Shown in pieces: positions 42,864 through 51,702 of a stretch of DNA of 64,000 nucleotides. The first letter of the stretch is position 1. Every line of letters starts with the position of its first letter. The translations under genes and the position numbers were made by a program. Source of the stretch: Alphaproteobacteria bacterium (lineage in GTDB: Bacteria; Pseudomonadota; Alphaproteobacteria; Micropepsales; Micropepsaceae); the NCBI GenBank assembly GCA_947465395.1, contig CANIAL010000007.1, forward strand, positions 1-64,000, in the 5' to 3' direction. Under the pieces are notes generated by a model. That model was not told the origin of the DNA. It did not search any database and worked only from the letters and a program-made list of their open reading frames with translations.

Positions 42864-43487
42864 ATGGGTGATGTAGGCGGACCTTTGGATGATGGCGGCA
42901 TAGCGCCCACAGGTGATCCCATGGCGCTGTTTGCGTCCTGGATGGCGGAAGCTGACAAGGCCGAGATCAACGAAGCCAACGCCATGTCGCTGGCGACGGT
43001 GGATGCTGAAGGCCGGCCCAATGTCCGCATGGTGCTGCTGAAGGGCTGGGACCAGAATGGTTTTGTTTTCTACAGCAACAAGGAAAGCGCCAAGGGTGGC
43101 GAGCTGGCGGCCAATGCCCATGCCGCCATTTGTCTCCATTGGAAATCCTTGCGCCGCCAGATTCGCGTGCGCGGATCGGTCAGCGAAGTCAGCGCCGCCG
43201 AAGCCGACGCCTATTTCGCCAGCCGCGCCAAGGACAGCCAGATCGGGGCCTGGGCCTCGGCCCAGTCGCGGCCCATGGAAGGGCGCTGGGTGTTTGAAAA
43301 GGCCATCGCCCGTTATGCCGCGCAGTATGGCCTGACGAAGGTGCCGCGCCCGGAATATTGGAGCGGCTGGCGCATCACGCCCTTCGAGATCGAGTTCTGG
43401 GGCGATCGTCACTTCCGGCTGCATGACCGGCTGGTCTATCGCCGCGATGGCGGCGGTCCCTGGACCACGCAGCGTCTTTTCCCGTGA
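42864..43487 (+). CDS. pdxH: Pyridoxamine 5'-phosphate oxidase
   Basis: 207 aa. [23 protein letters not shown] and [22 protein letters not shown] are the FMN-binding segments. The C-terminal signature is [18 protein letters not shown]. It oxidises PNP/PMP to PLP, supplying the many PLP enzymes encoded here. Its stop overlaps the cation efflux start (GTGA). Confidence 0.95.
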   Translation: MGDVGGPLDDGGIAPTGDPMALFASWMAEADKAEINEANAMSLATVDAEGRPNVRMVLLKGWDQNGFVFYSNKESAKGGELAANAHAAICLHWKSLRRQIRVRGSVSEVSAAEADAYFASRAKDSQIGAWASAQSRPMEGRWVFEKAIARYAAQYGLTKVPRPEYWSGWRITPFEIEFWGDRHFRLHDRLVYRRDGGGPWTTQRLFP

Positions 43488-44383
43488 CGCTGTTAGACGA
43501 AAAAGGCCGCATCATGCGTCGGGCGGCCCGTGCGTCCGTCGCGGTGGCGCTGCTGCTGGTGACGATCAAGGCCGTCGCCTATTTCGCGTCGCATTCCGTG
43601 GCGCTGCTGGCCAGCCTCGCCGACAGTTCGCTGGACCTTTTCACCTCCGCGCTCAATCTGTTTGCGATCCATGAGGCCCTGGCGCCAGCCGATGCCGAGC
43701 ATCGCTTTGGCCATGGCAAGGCCGAACCGCTGGCTGGCCTGGCGCAGGGCGCCTTTATCGCCGCCTCTGCCCTGTTCCTGGTGATCCAGGCCATTGGCCG
43801 CCTGCAGGCGCCGCAACCGGTTGAAAACAGTGGCGAGGCCATCGTGGTGATGCTGGTGTCGGTCGCCGCCACCGTTGGTTTGGTCCTGTACCAGCGCCGC
43901 GCCATCCAGCGCAGCGGCTCGCTGGCCGTGCGCGCCGACCAGATGCATTATCTGGGCGACCTTGCCACCAATATCGGCGTGGTGGCGGCGATCTGGCTGG
44001 TGGCGGAATGGGGCTGGCTCAGCGCCGATCCCATAATCGCGCTGATGATCGCGGCCATTCTGGTGGCCAGCGCCTGGCAGGTCTTTCGCCAGAGCCTGGA
44101 CCAGTTGATGGACCATGAATTGCGGACGGACCAGCGGGACCGCATCAAGTCCATCATCATGGCCCATCCCGAAGTCCTAAGCCTGCATGAGTTGAAAACG
44201 CGCCAGGCGGGGCTGCACACCTTCATCCAGGTGCATATCGAATTGCCGCCGCACATGAAGCTGGCGGAAGCGCACCAGGTCAGCGATGCGGTGGAAGGCG
44301 ACTTGATGGGCGCATTCCCGCACGCCCAGGTGATCATTCACCAGGACCCTGCAGGGCTGGAGCAATCCCCCGTCGAACCATGA
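43484..44383 (+). CDS. Cation diffusion facilitator (FieF/ZitB-like)
   Basis: 299 aa, starting at GTG 43484 within the pdxH stop. About six helices. The helix-2 metal-site pair is LADSSLDLF and the helix-5 pair [23 protein letters not shown] is the family loop, and the C-terminal cytoplasmic domain ends [18 protein letters not shown]. It exports Zn2+, Fe2+ or related metal by proton antiport. Confidence 0.93.
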   Translation: MTLLDEKGRIMRRAARASVAVALLLVTIKAVAYFASHSVALLASLADSSLDLFTSALNLFAIHEALAPADAEHRFGHGKAEPLAGLAQGAFIAASALFLVIQAIGRLQAPQPVENSGEAIVVMLVSVAATVGLVLYQRRAIQRSGSLAVRADQMHYLGDLATNIGVVAAIWLVAEWGWLSADPIIALMIAAILVASAWQVFRQSLDQLMDHELRTDQRDRIKSIIMAHPEVLSLHELKTRQAGLHTFIQVHIELPPHMKLAEAHQVSDAVEGDLMGAFPHAQVIIHQDPAGLEQSPVEP

Positions 44384-44483
44384 GGCTGGACAAATCAATG
44401 CCCCAGAAGCCTGCCTGTGTCTGCGCCAGTTTGTGCAGCAGCCGCGCAGCCAGGAACCAGACGGGGCTGACAAGCAGGGACAT
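44334..44483 (-). CDS. Candidate 49-aa small protein, partly antisense to the cation efflux gene
   Basis: ATG at 44483 is preceded by GAGGA at good spacing and begins MSLLVSPVWFLAARLLHKL, a hydrophobic/amphipathic helix, then ends at 44334. Its last 50 bp run antisense to the end of the cation efflux gene. The region 44383-44589 otherwise holds no gene. The evidence is a ribosome site plus protein-like composition only, so this is a weak call. Confidence 0.25.
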   Translation of the reverse strand: MSLLVSPVWFLAARLLHKLAQTQAGFWGIDLSSLMVRRGIAPALQGPGE

Positions 44484-44588
44484 GATGTCCTCGGGCAGAC
44501 TGCTTCGTCAGGCCCCGAGTCTAGGGAATCAGTTTGGAAGGGTCCAGCGATTCGTCCCCAATTTTATTGGCCGATTCTTATGGCGGCG

Positions 44589-44810
44589 TTAACTTTTACC
44601 CGCGTCGGCCAGGACCTCGGCGATGGCATCCTTGCCGTCGGGACTGTGGATCCATGCTTCCGCAGCCTGCTGGGTGGGGAATTGCAGCGGCACCTTGTGC
44701 GGCTTGTTGCGGCCTTCCACGGGGATCAGCACCTCGAAGGTGCCGGCCAGCCGCGCGTCCTTGGTGGCGGCGGCATAGGGCGGGGGAAGCTTGTGGGCTT
44801 TCTTTTTCAT
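44589..44810 (-). CDS. Small conserved-looking hypothetical protein, 73 aa
   Basis: MKKKAHKLPPPYAAATKDARL, then TFEVLIPVEGRNKPHKVPLQFPTQQAAEAWIHSPDG, ending AEVLADAGKS. The middle could form a beta-hairpin plus helix. A basic N-terminus and no signal peptide. It follows rluB on the same strand by 39 bp, so it may share its transcript. Family unknown. Confidence 0.6.
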   Translation of the reverse strand: MKKKAHKLPPPYAAATKDARLAGTFEVLIPVEGRNKPHKVPLQFPTQQAAEAWIHSPDGKDAIAEVLADAGKS

Positions 44811-44849
44811 GGAAATCTCGTGGCTGTGTTGCCGGGCTTCTAGCAGAAG

Positions 44850-45770
44850 TTACTCCGGCTTGTCCCGCTTCTTGCGCCCAATACCCAGCTGTTCCCGCCA
44901 CAATTTCGCGGGGATTTCCTCGACCGCGCCTTCGGCCAGGTGACCGAGCTGGAAGGGGCCATACGAGACCCGGATCAGGCGCGCCACCTTCAGCCCCAGG
45001 CTTTCCATCACCCGCTTCACTTCGCGGTTCTTGCCTTCCTTCAGCGAAACCATGGCCCAGGAATAAACGCCCTTGCTGCGTTCCAGGTCCGCCAGGATGG
45101 GGCCATAGCTGGTGCCATCAATGGTGACGCCGGTGGCCAGCTTCTCCAAATCCTTCTGCGTGATCTTGCCGAACAGGCGCACCCGGTATTTGCGGACCCA
45201 GCCTGCGGACGGCACTTCCAGACGCCGCGCCAACTCGCCGTCATTGGTCAGCAGCAACAGGCCTTCGGAATTGAAATCCAGCCGTCCCACCGACACCACC
45301 CGCGCCATGGTGCCGGGCAGGCTGGCAAACACTGTCGGGCGGCCCTGCGGGTCCTTGTGGGTTGTCACCAGGCCCGATGGCTTGTGATAGCGCCAAAGGC
45401 GGGCGGCTTCCGGCGCGCCCAGCGGCTTGCCATCCACTGCCACGATATTGTCCGGCGTCACGCGAATGGCGGGCGTGGTGATTACAACGCCGTCAATCGC
45501 CACGCGGCCTTCGGCGATCCATTTCTCGGCATCGCGGCGTGAGCATAGTCCAGCCCGCGCCATCACTTTTGCTATGCGGTCGCCAGCGGCGCTGTCTTTC
45601 TCATCGTCGTCATCGGCAGTTTGCGGCTTGGGACCACGTGGCTTGTCGCCGGCGCGCCTGGGCTCGGGCTGCGCCACCGGGCTCCATTTCTTGTAGTCGC
45701 CCGCACCCGTCTGGCGTGCTAAACGCTTGTCCCGTGTTTTGCGATCTTCAACCAAGCGCGGCTTCCCCAT
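44850..45770 (-). CDS. rluB: Ribosomal large-subunit pseudouridine synthase (RluB/RsuA family)
   Basis: 306 aa from MGKPRLVEDR, chosen because GGGGA sits 6 nt upstream. A charged, disordered N-terminus (about 1-62) precedes the S4 domain (RIAKVMARAGLCSRRDAEKWI). The catalytic segment VGRLDFNSEGLLLLTND holds Asp165. EGKNREVKRVMESLGLKVARLIRVSYGP is the C-terminal signature. It makes pseudouridine in 23S rRNA. The ATG shares a CATG with the divergent tadA start. Confidence 0.92.
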   Translation of the reverse strand: MGKPRLVEDRKTRDKRLARQTGAGDYKKWSPVAQPEPRRAGDKPRGPKPQTADDDDEKDSAAGDRIAKVMARAGLCSRRDAEKWIAEGRVAIDGVVITTPAIRVTPDNIVAVDGKPLGAPEAARLWRYHKPSGLVTTHKDPQGRPTVFASLPGTMARVVSVGRLDFNSEGLLLLTNDGELARRLEVPSAGWVRKYRVRLFGKITQKDLEKLATGVTIDGTSYGPILADLERSKGVYSWAMVSLKEGKNREVKRVMESLGLKVARLIRVSYGPFQLGHLAEGAVEEIPAKLWREQLGIGRKKRDKPE

Positions 45771-46221
45771 GGACGATCCCCAAGCCATAGCACTGGCGCT
45801 GTCCCAGGCCCAAGCCGCCGCCAGCCGGGGCGAGGTGCCGGTGGGCGCGGTGCTGGTTTCGGGGGAGGGCGCGATCCTGGCCCAGGACGGCAACCGCATA
45901 AGGGAGCGGGCCGATCCCACCGCCCATGCCGAAATGCTGGTCCTGCGCGCCGGGGCCAATGTCCTGGGCAATGAACGGCTTTTGGGGACCACGCTGTACG
46001 TCTCGCTGGAGCCTTGCGCCATGTGCGCGGGCGCGATTTCGCTGGCCCGGGTGGCGCGGCTGGTTTTTGTGGCCCCTGATCCCAAGGGCGGAGCTGTGCT
46101 GCATGGGCCACGCTTTTTTGATCAGCCCACCTGCCATCACCGGCCAAACGTGGAGCAGGCGGGCGACGCCGAAGGCGCAGGCGCGATGCTGCGGGATTTC
46201 TTTAAAGCGCGCCGGTCCTGA
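45769..46221 (+). CDS. tadA: tRNA adenosine deaminase
   Basis: 150 aa from MDDPQAIALALSQAQ. The zinc site is H53-A-E55 (AHAEM) with C83/C86 in PCAMCAGA, and EVPVGAVLV is the family opening. It converts A34 to inosine in tRNA-Arg(ACG). No clear ribosome site is visible. Its start codon overlaps that of rluB on the other strand. Confidence 0.93.
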   Translation: MDDPQAIALALSQAQAAASRGEVPVGAVLVSGEGAILAQDGNRIRERADPTAHAEMLVLRAGANVLGNERLLGTTLYVSLEPCAMCAGAISLARVARLVFVAPDPKGGAVLHGPRFFDQPTCHHRPNVEQAGDAEGAGAMLRDFFKARRS

Positions 46222-46842
46222 TCAGAACCAAAATGGCGATGATCCCGGGAAACCCAGCAGCAGCACTTCGCGCGCCGCGATCAGGCCGATGCCCGCCCCG
46301 ATCAGCACATCGCTGACGAAATGCGCCGTCAGCAGGGCCCGCGTCACCGCCAGTACCATGGCCACCGAAAACCACAGGGGCCACAGCATGGTCCAGACAC
46401 AGGTGAAGATCACCGCCACGCAGGCGATGGTCAGCGCATGGCCGGACGGGAAGGAATTGTAGTTGAGGTTGAAGGCCAGCGGCATGAAGCCGTAAAGCCC
46501 CATTTCCATGTCGTCGCGCGGGCGGCGTCGGCCCAAGACCAGCTTGATGCCATGCAGAATGGCGCTGCCGATGGTGAGGCTGGCGATGAAGGCCAGGCTG
46601 TAGGTGAAGATCAATGACAGGTCTTTTCCCTGATAACCGAAATGCCGCGCGATGGCCGCCCCTGCCAGCGCGATGATGGCGGCGGCAAGCCAATGCCCGG
46701 CCTTGGCATAATGGGTGATGCTGTCCAGGAATTTGTGGCTGCGGGCGCTGACATGGTCATAGATGAAATGCGCCGCCTGGCGGTCAATCGCCAGGGCCGC
46801 GACGCCCAGCAGGATCAATATAAATCCGGCCCAGAACAGCAT
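46222..46842 (-). CDS. PAP2-family membrane phosphatase
   Basis: 206 aa, about six helices. The three phosphatase motifs are KLVLGRRRP (100-108), PSGH (132-135) and TRALLTAHFVSD (167-178); Ser of the usual SR is Thr. It likely acts on undecaprenyl pyrophosphate, phosphatidic acid or a lipid A phosphate. The ATG overlaps the purD stop by one base (TGATG); its own stop is adjacent to that of tadA. Confidence 0.88.
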   Translation of the reverse strand: MLFWAGFILILLGVAALAIDRQAAHFIYDHVSARSHKFLDSITHYAKAGHWLAAAIIALAGAAIARHFGYQGKDLSLIFTYSLAFIASLTIGSAILHGIKLVLGRRRPRDDMEMGLYGFMPLAFNLNYNSFPSGHALTIACVAVIFTCVWTMLWPLWFSVAMVLAVTRALLTAHFVSDVLIGAGIGLIAAREVLLLGFPGSSPFWF

Positions 46843-48143
46843 CAGGCGTTTCCCTTGCGCGACAACGCGCGCCAGCCAATGTCGGTGCGGTGGAAGCAGC
46901 CGGGCCAGTGAATTTTCGCCACCGCGGCATAGGCGCGGTCGCGCGCTTCCGCAACCGAGCGGCCCGTGGCGGTGACGTCCAGTACGCGTCCGCCAACAGC
47001 AAAAGTTTTTCCATCGCGCCGTTCTGTCCCGGCATGGAAAATGGCGACGCCAGGCAATGCGGCGGCTTCGTCCAGCCCGGTGATTTCCGCGCCCTTCTCG
47101 TAAGCGCCGGGATAGCCGCCCGACGCCATCACCACCGTCAGCGCCACGTCGTCGCGCCAGGCCGGCTCCAACGTCTTCAAGGTGCCATTGCGCGCCGCCA
47201 GCAGCAACGTCAGCAGGTCGGTCTTCAGGCGCGGCAGCAGCACCTGCGCCTCCGGGTCGCCAAAGCGGCAATTATATTCTACCAGCTTGGGGCCATCCTT
47301 TGTGATCATCAGTCCCAGATAGACTACGCCCATATAGTTGAGGCCGCGCTTGGCCATGGCGGCGATGGTGGGGCGGATGAATTGGGTCATCGCCACGTCT
47401 TCCAGCGCCGCTGTCAGGACCGGCGCGGGCGAATAGGCGCCCATGCCGCCCGTGTTGGGACCGGTGTCGCCATCGAAAGCGCGCTTGTGATCCTGGGCCC
47501 CCGCCAGCTTGACCACATTCGTGCCGTCGGACAGGGCGAAGAAACTGGCTTCTTCCCCCACCATGAATTCTTCCACCACGATTTCCGCGCCGGATTCACC
47601 AAACCCGCCGTCGAACATGAAGGCGATGGCGTCATCGGCTTCCTTTTCATTCTGCGCGATGATGACGCCCTTGCCCGCCGCCAGGCCATCGGCCTTGATC
47701 ACCACCGGATATCCCCCCGTTTGACCAAGCGTGCGGGCATAGCTTTTGGCGAATTCCGGCGTGCGGAATCGGCGATAGGCGGCGGTGGGAATGCCCGCAT
47801 CCATGCAAAGGTCTTTTATGAAGCCCTTGGAGCCTTCCAGCACGGCGGCGGCGCGGCTGGGACCCAGGCTCTTGATGCCCGCGTCTTCCAGCACATCCCA
47901 CAGCCCGCCCACCAGCTGGGCGTCGGCGGCGATGACGGCAAAATCTATGCCGGTCTTGCACGCGAAATTGGCCAGGCCGGCGAAATCCGTGGCCGGAATG
48001 GCGACACATTGCGTCTTTCCCCCAAGCCCGGCCATGCCGCCATTGCCGGGGGCGCAATAAAGCCCCGTCAGCAGCGGGCTGGCCGCCAGGCTGGCCGCCA
48101 GCGCATGCTCGCGCCCGCCCGATCCCACCAGCAGAACCTTCAC
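46842..48143 (-). CDS. purD: Phosphoribosylamine-glycine ligase
   Basis: 433 aa. MKVLLVGSGGREHALA opens the protein. YPVVIKADGLAAGKGVIIA is the ATP-grasp loop, and YNCRFGDPEAQVLLPRL the metal site near the end. It makes GAR in purine synthesis. It is divergent from xseA and translationally coupled to the membrane phosphatase. Confidence 0.97.
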   Translation of the reverse strand: MKVLLVGSGGREHALAASLAASPLLTGLYCAPGNGGMAGLGGKTQCVAIPATDFAGLANFACKTGIDFAVIAADAQLVGGLWDVLEDAGIKSLGPSRAAAVLEGSKGFIKDLCMDAGIPTAAYRRFRTPEFAKSYARTLGQTGGYPVVIKADGLAAGKGVIIAQNEKEADDAIAFMFDGGFGESGAEIVVEEFMVGEEASFFALSDGTNVVKLAGAQDHKRAFDGDTGPNTGGMGAYSPAPVLTAALEDVAMTQFIRPTIAAMAKRGLNYMGVVYLGLMITKDGPKLVEYNCRFGDPEAQVLLPRLKTDLLTLLLAARNGTLKTLEPAWRDDVALTVVMASGGYPGAYEKGAEITGLDEAAALPGVAIFHAGTERRDGKTFAVGGRVLDVTATGRSVAEARDRAYAAVAKIHWPGCFHRTDIGWRALSRKGNA

Positions 48144-48214
48144 TGGAACCTCATATCCGTCATGCGCAATCCTGTATCATTCCAGGGACCGAAACGGCCA
48201 TAATAATCCTTCCC

Positions 48215-49615
48215 ATGAGCGAAGCGTCCACACCAGCCCTGCAAAACCTGCCCGAATATTCGGTCAGCGAGCTCAGCGCCGCCATCAAGCGGACGGTGGA
48301 GGACGGCTTTGCCCTGGTGCGGGTCCGGGGCGAGATTTCGGGGCTAAAGGCCGCGGCCTCCGGCCACATCTATTTCGACCTCAAGGATGAAAAGGCGGTG
48401 CTGAACGCCATCATCTGGAAGCCCACGGCGCGGCTTTTGAAAATCCGCCCCGAGCCGGGTTTGGAAGTGATCTGCACCGGGCGGCTGACCACCTATCCCG
48501 GATCATCGCGCTACCAGGTGATCGTGGAGCAGATGGAGCTCGCGGGCGCGGGCGCGCTGATGGCCATGCTGGAGGAGCGCCGCAAGCGGCTGGCCGCCGA
48601 AGGCCTGTTCGATGCCGCGCGCAAAAAACCGTTGCCCTTCCTGCCGGAGGTGATCGGGGTGATCACTTCTCCCACGGGCGCGGTGCTGCGCGACATCATG
48701 CACCGGCTGAATGCGCGCTTTCCCCGCAATGTCCTGATCTGGCCGGTGGCGGTGCAGGGCGCCAATGCGGCGGCGGAAGTTGCCGCCGCCATCGCCGGCT
48801 TCAATGCACCTGGCGCGTTTCCCAGGCCCGATCTGATCATCGTGGCGCGTGGCGGCGGCTCCGCCGAAGACCTGATGGCCTTCAACGAAGAGGTGGTGGT
48901 GCGCGCCGCCTTTGCCAGCATCATTCCGCTGATTTCCGCGGTGGGACACGAAACCGACACCACCTTGTTGGATTTCGCGGCCGACATGCGCGCGCCCACG
49001 CCCACCGCCGCCGCCGAAATGGCGGTGCCGGTGCGCACCGAGCTAGTGGGGCAGGTGCAGGATTTTGAGCGCCGGGTGCGCAACAGTTTCGACAAGATGC
49101 TGGAACAGCGCCGCCGCCATCTGGGGCAGTTGGCGCGCATCTTGCCACGGGCCGAGCAACTGTTCGCTGCCCCCCGCCAGCGGCTGGATGCGGCGGGCGA
49201 AAGATTAGGCACAGGCCTGCGCCGCAATTTCGATTTGCACCGGGCGCGATTCTTGAAAGACGCGGCGTTGCTGCGGCCGCGCGCACTGTCCCACCGCATT
49301 GCTCTGGGACGCGAAAGGCTGAAGGCGCTGGACAGCCGGGCGACGCGGGTGCGGCTGACACGTTTGACCGATGCGCGGGCGCGCCTGGCCGGGCTGGCGC
49401 GGATGCTGGACAGTGTTTCCCACCACGCCGTGCTGGCGCGGGGATTTGCGCTGGTCAGGGGCGAGGACGGCAAGGTGCGCCGCCGCGCCGATGCCGTGAA
49501 GCCGGGCGAAAGCCTGACCCTGGTCTTCGTGGATGGCGAGGCAAATGCGGTTGCGGGCGGCAAAAAGCCCGCAAAAACGAAAACGTCGGGACCCGGCCAG
49601 GACAGACTTTTTTGA
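48215..49615 (+). CDS. xseA: Exonuclease VII large subunit
   Basis: 466 aa. The OB-fold YSVSELSAAIKRTVEDGFALVRVRGEISG is at the N-terminus. The catalytic domain carries GVITSPTGAVLRDIMHRLNARFP, IIVARGGGSAEDLMAFNEE and GHETDTTLLDFAADMRAPTPTAAAE. A long coiled shaft binds XseB. It is far from xseB in the window, as usual. DUF2093 and the M23 peptidase follow on the same strand. Confidence 0.97.
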   Translation: MSEASTPALQNLPEYSVSELSAAIKRTVEDGFALVRVRGEISGLKAAASGHIYFDLKDEKAVLNAIIWKPTARLLKIRPEPGLEVICTGRLTTYPGSSRYQVIVEQMELAGAGALMAMLEERRKRLAAEGLFDAARKKPLPFLPEVIGVITSPTGAVLRDIMHRLNARFPRNVLIWPVAVQGANAAAEVAAAIAGFNAPGAFPRPDLIIVARGGGSAEDLMAFNEEVVVRAAFASIIPLISAVGHETDTTLLDFAADMRAPTPTAAAEMAVPVRTELVGQVQDFERRVRNSFDKMLEQRRRHLGQLARILPRAEQLFAAPRQRLDAAGERLGTGLRRNFDLHRARFLKDAALLRPRALSHRIALGRERLKALDSRATRVRLTRLTDARARLAGLARMLDSVSHHAVLARGFALVRGEDGKVRRRADAVKPGESLTLVFVDGEANAVAGGKKPAKTKTSGPGQDRLF

Positions 49616-49628
49616 TATATAAGAGCGC

Positions 49629-49844
49629 ATGATGAATCGCATGGAAACCGGCCAAGCCCGGCTGCACTATCTGGACGGCGACTATGAAGTGCTGTCGCCG
49701 GGCACCTATGTCGCCTGCGCCGTCAGTGGCGTGCATATCCCGCTGGATGCGCTGCGTTACTGGAGCGTGGATTTGCAGGAAGCCTACGCCACGCCGGAAA
49801 TCGCCACCAAACGCTTCCAGGAAAAAAAACTGGTGCCGGAATGA
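49629..49844 (+). CDS. DUF2093 protein, 71 aa
   Basis: METGQARLHYLDGDYEVLSPGTYVACAVSGVHIPLDALRYWSVDLQEAYA is the alphaproteobacterial DUF2093 signature. It begins ATGATG 14 bp after xseA and overlaps the M23 peptidase start by ATGA. Cytoplasmic, function unknown; the xseA-DUF2093 pairing is frequent in the class. Confidence 0.92.
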   Translation: MMNRMETGQARLHYLDGDYEVLSPGTYVACAVSGVHIPLDALRYWSVDLQEAYATPEIATKRFQEKKLVPE

Positions 49845-50674
49845 TGCGGCGGCGAGAATTTGTTGGCGCCTGCCTGGCAACACCCTTGCTGCTGCGTCCA
49901 GCCTTCGGCGCATCGCGTCTGGTCGTGAAAGGCGCCCTGGAGCAGGGCAGCCTGGCCATCGGGCATGCCGGGCGCGGCGCAACCGTGACGGTGGACGGGC
50001 AGCAAGTGCGCGTCTCACCCGGCGGCGCGTTTGCCTTTGGCTTTCCCTATGACCAGCTGAAGCCTGTTTCCGTGGAAGCGCGCTTTGCCGACGGCAAGAC
50101 GGACAGCGCCAGCTTCACGCCGACAGCGCGGCAATATGACATCCAGCGCGTGGATGGCTTGCCCCAGTCCACGGTGACGCCGCCGCCGGAGATACTGGAG
50201 CGCATCAAGCGCGAAGGCGCGGAGATTTTCGAAGGCCGCACGCGCGACACGGCAGGCGATGATTTTCTGTCCGGTTTTGACTGGCCCGCGCCGGGCCGGG
50301 AAAGCGGCGTGTTCGGCAGCCAGCGCATAGACAATGGCGTGCCCATGGCGCCGCATTTCGGCGTGGACATGGCGGCGCCCACCGGCACGCCCATCCATGC
50401 CCCCGCCGACGGCGTGGTGACGATTTCCGCCGATCATTATCTGAATGGCGGTTTTATCCTGATGGATCATGGCCAGGGCGTTTCCACATCCTTCCTGCAC
50501 CAGTCCAAACGGATCGCGCAGGCGGGTGATGTGGTCAGGCGCGGGCAGGTGATCGGGCTGGTAGGACAGACGGGCCGCGCCACCGGGCCGCATCTGCACT
50601 GGGCGATGAACTGGTTTCAGGTGAAGCTGGATCCGTCCCGTTCTACGAAGACGCCCAAGCCTAAACCGCTCTGA
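49841..50674 (+). CDS. M23-family (LytM) peptidase, exported
   Basis: 277 aa. The N-terminus MMRRREFVGACLATPLLLRPAFG is a signal, possibly Tat-like. The zinc site is HFGVDMAAP (H and D, near residue 173) and HLHW (near 251), in the order GTPIHAPADGVVTISADHYLNGGFILMDHGQG. It cuts peptidoglycan cross-links or activates amidases. It has intact catalytic residues. Confidence 0.93.
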   Translation: MMRRREFVGACLATPLLLRPAFGASRLVVKGALEQGSLAIGHAGRGATVTVDGQQVRVSPGGAFAFGFPYDQLKPVSVEARFADGKTDSASFTPTARQYDIQRVDGLPQSTVTPPPEILERIKREGAEIFEGRTRDTAGDDFLSGFDWPAPGRESGVFGSQRIDNGVPMAPHFGVDMAAPTGTPIHAPADGVVTISADHYLNGGFILMDHGQGVSTSFLHQSKRIAQAGDVVRRGQVIGLVGQTGRATGPHLHWAMNWFQVKLDPSRSTKTPKPKPL

Positions 50675-50702
50675 TTTTACCCCCTCCGGCCTTCGCATCT
50701 TT

Positions 50703-50735
50703 CCGCCGCCCTCTTAAACAGAAGATGGGCGGCGG
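50703..50735. terminator. Strong hairpin between convergent genes
   Basis: CCGCCGCCCTCTT (50703-50715), loop AAACAG, AAGA-T-GGGCGGCGG (50722-50735, one bulged T). It lies between the M23 and lpxL-like gene ends; there is no long T-run. Confidence 0.6.
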
Positions 50736-50748
50736 GATGCTACGGCCA

Positions 50749-50785
50749 CCTCCCCCTCTTGTGCGCTGCGCGCACGATGGGGAGG
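50749..50785. repeat. Second nested inverted repeat
   Basis: CCTCCCC (50749-50755) pairs with GGGGAGG (50779-50785). Inside, GTGCGC (50761-50766) pairs with GCGCAC (50770-50775). It may be a dispersed intergenic palindrome or a second terminator; only one copy was noticed here. Confidence 0.5.
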
Positions 50786-50799
50786 CGGACCTGCGTTTC

Positions 50800-51702
50800 C
50801 TAAGATTTCGCGAGCTTTGCTCTGTCGCGCGCCGTTGTCCAGCGGCGGTGAATCCACAACCATTGCGCGGGATCGGCCCGCACCATTTCTTCCAGGCGCT
50901 GGTTGATGACCACCGTCATGGCCTGCACATCGGCTTTTTCATCGCCCGATGGCGTGAAGGCCAAAGGCGGGTGCAGCGTCACCTCAAAATGCGCGCCGCC
51001 GGTGCGGCGGTTGGATGCGAACAGTATCGGCACGCCAAGCTTCAGCGCCAATGCCGCGGGCACCGGCGTGGTCATCGCCCCTCGCCCGAAGAACGGCGCT
51101 TCGATGCCTTCACTGGTCTTCTGGTCGGCCAGCAGCAGGATGCATTTGCCGCCGCGCAGCAAGGTGAAGATGCGCTTGGCGCCGTTGTGCTTGCTGATCT
51201 GTTCGGTATAGCCGCGCTTGCCCCGCATGCGCGCGATCCAGCGATCCACGAAAGGATTGTTGGGCGGGCGATAGACGATGGCGCCATCCAGCCCGTACTG
51301 CGCCGCCGCGATGGGCAGGATTTCCCAGTTGGCGAAATGCCCGGACAGGAACAGTGCGCCTTGCGTCTGGGCGGCATTGTCGACACCCCTGATGGTGATG
51401 CGGGCATCCGGCCCGTCAATGCCGAAACGGTCCAGATGGGCATACTCGGCCACGGTGCGGCCCAGATTGTCCCACATGCGGCTGATGATGGCGGCGATTT
51501 CGGCAGCGGATTTTTCGGGGAAAGCAGCGACAAGATTTTCGCGGGCGCGCGCTGTCAGCTTTGTGCGCGAAAAGACATTCCGCCCAATAAAGCCGCCCAG
51601 CGCCGATGCCGCATCCAGCCCCATGATGCGGAACAGGCCCATGAACAGGAAAAACCCCGCTGCCTCGGCGCAGTAACGCAATGTGTGGCGGCGTGCGCGC
51701 AT
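50800..51702 (-). CDS. Lipid A acyltransferase (LpxL/HtrB family)
   Basis: 300 aa from MRARRHTLRYC, the ATG overlapping the lpxK stop. One N-terminal membrane helix (AGFFLFMGLFRIMG). The catalytic HX4E is H122-E127 in LSGHFANWEILP. VYRPPNNPFVDRWI and LLADQKTSEGIEAPFFGR are typical. It adds a secondary acyl chain to lipid A on the inner-membrane face. Last of the lipid A block. Confidence 0.92.
   Translation of the reverse strand: MRARRHTLRYCAEAAGFFLFMGLFRIMGLDAASALGGFIGRNVFSRTKLTARARENLVAAFPEKSAAEIAAIISRMWDNLGRTVAEYAHLDRFGIDGPDARITIRGVDNAAQTQGALFLSGHFANWEILPIAAAQYGLDGAIVYRPPNNPFVDRWIARMRGKRGYTEQISKHNGAKRIFTLLRGGKCILLLADQKTSEGIEAPFFGRGAMTTPVPAALALKLGVPILFASNRRTGGAHFEVTLHPPLAFTPSGDEKADVQAMTVVINQRLEEMVRADPAQWLWIHRRWTTARDRAKLAKS

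Noticed and set aside
44380-44592. 70-codon plus-strand frame overlapping the efflux gene stop by ATGA
   Set aside because: Composition looks random, it has no ribosome site of its own, and it runs into the end of the oppositely oriented 73-aa gene.
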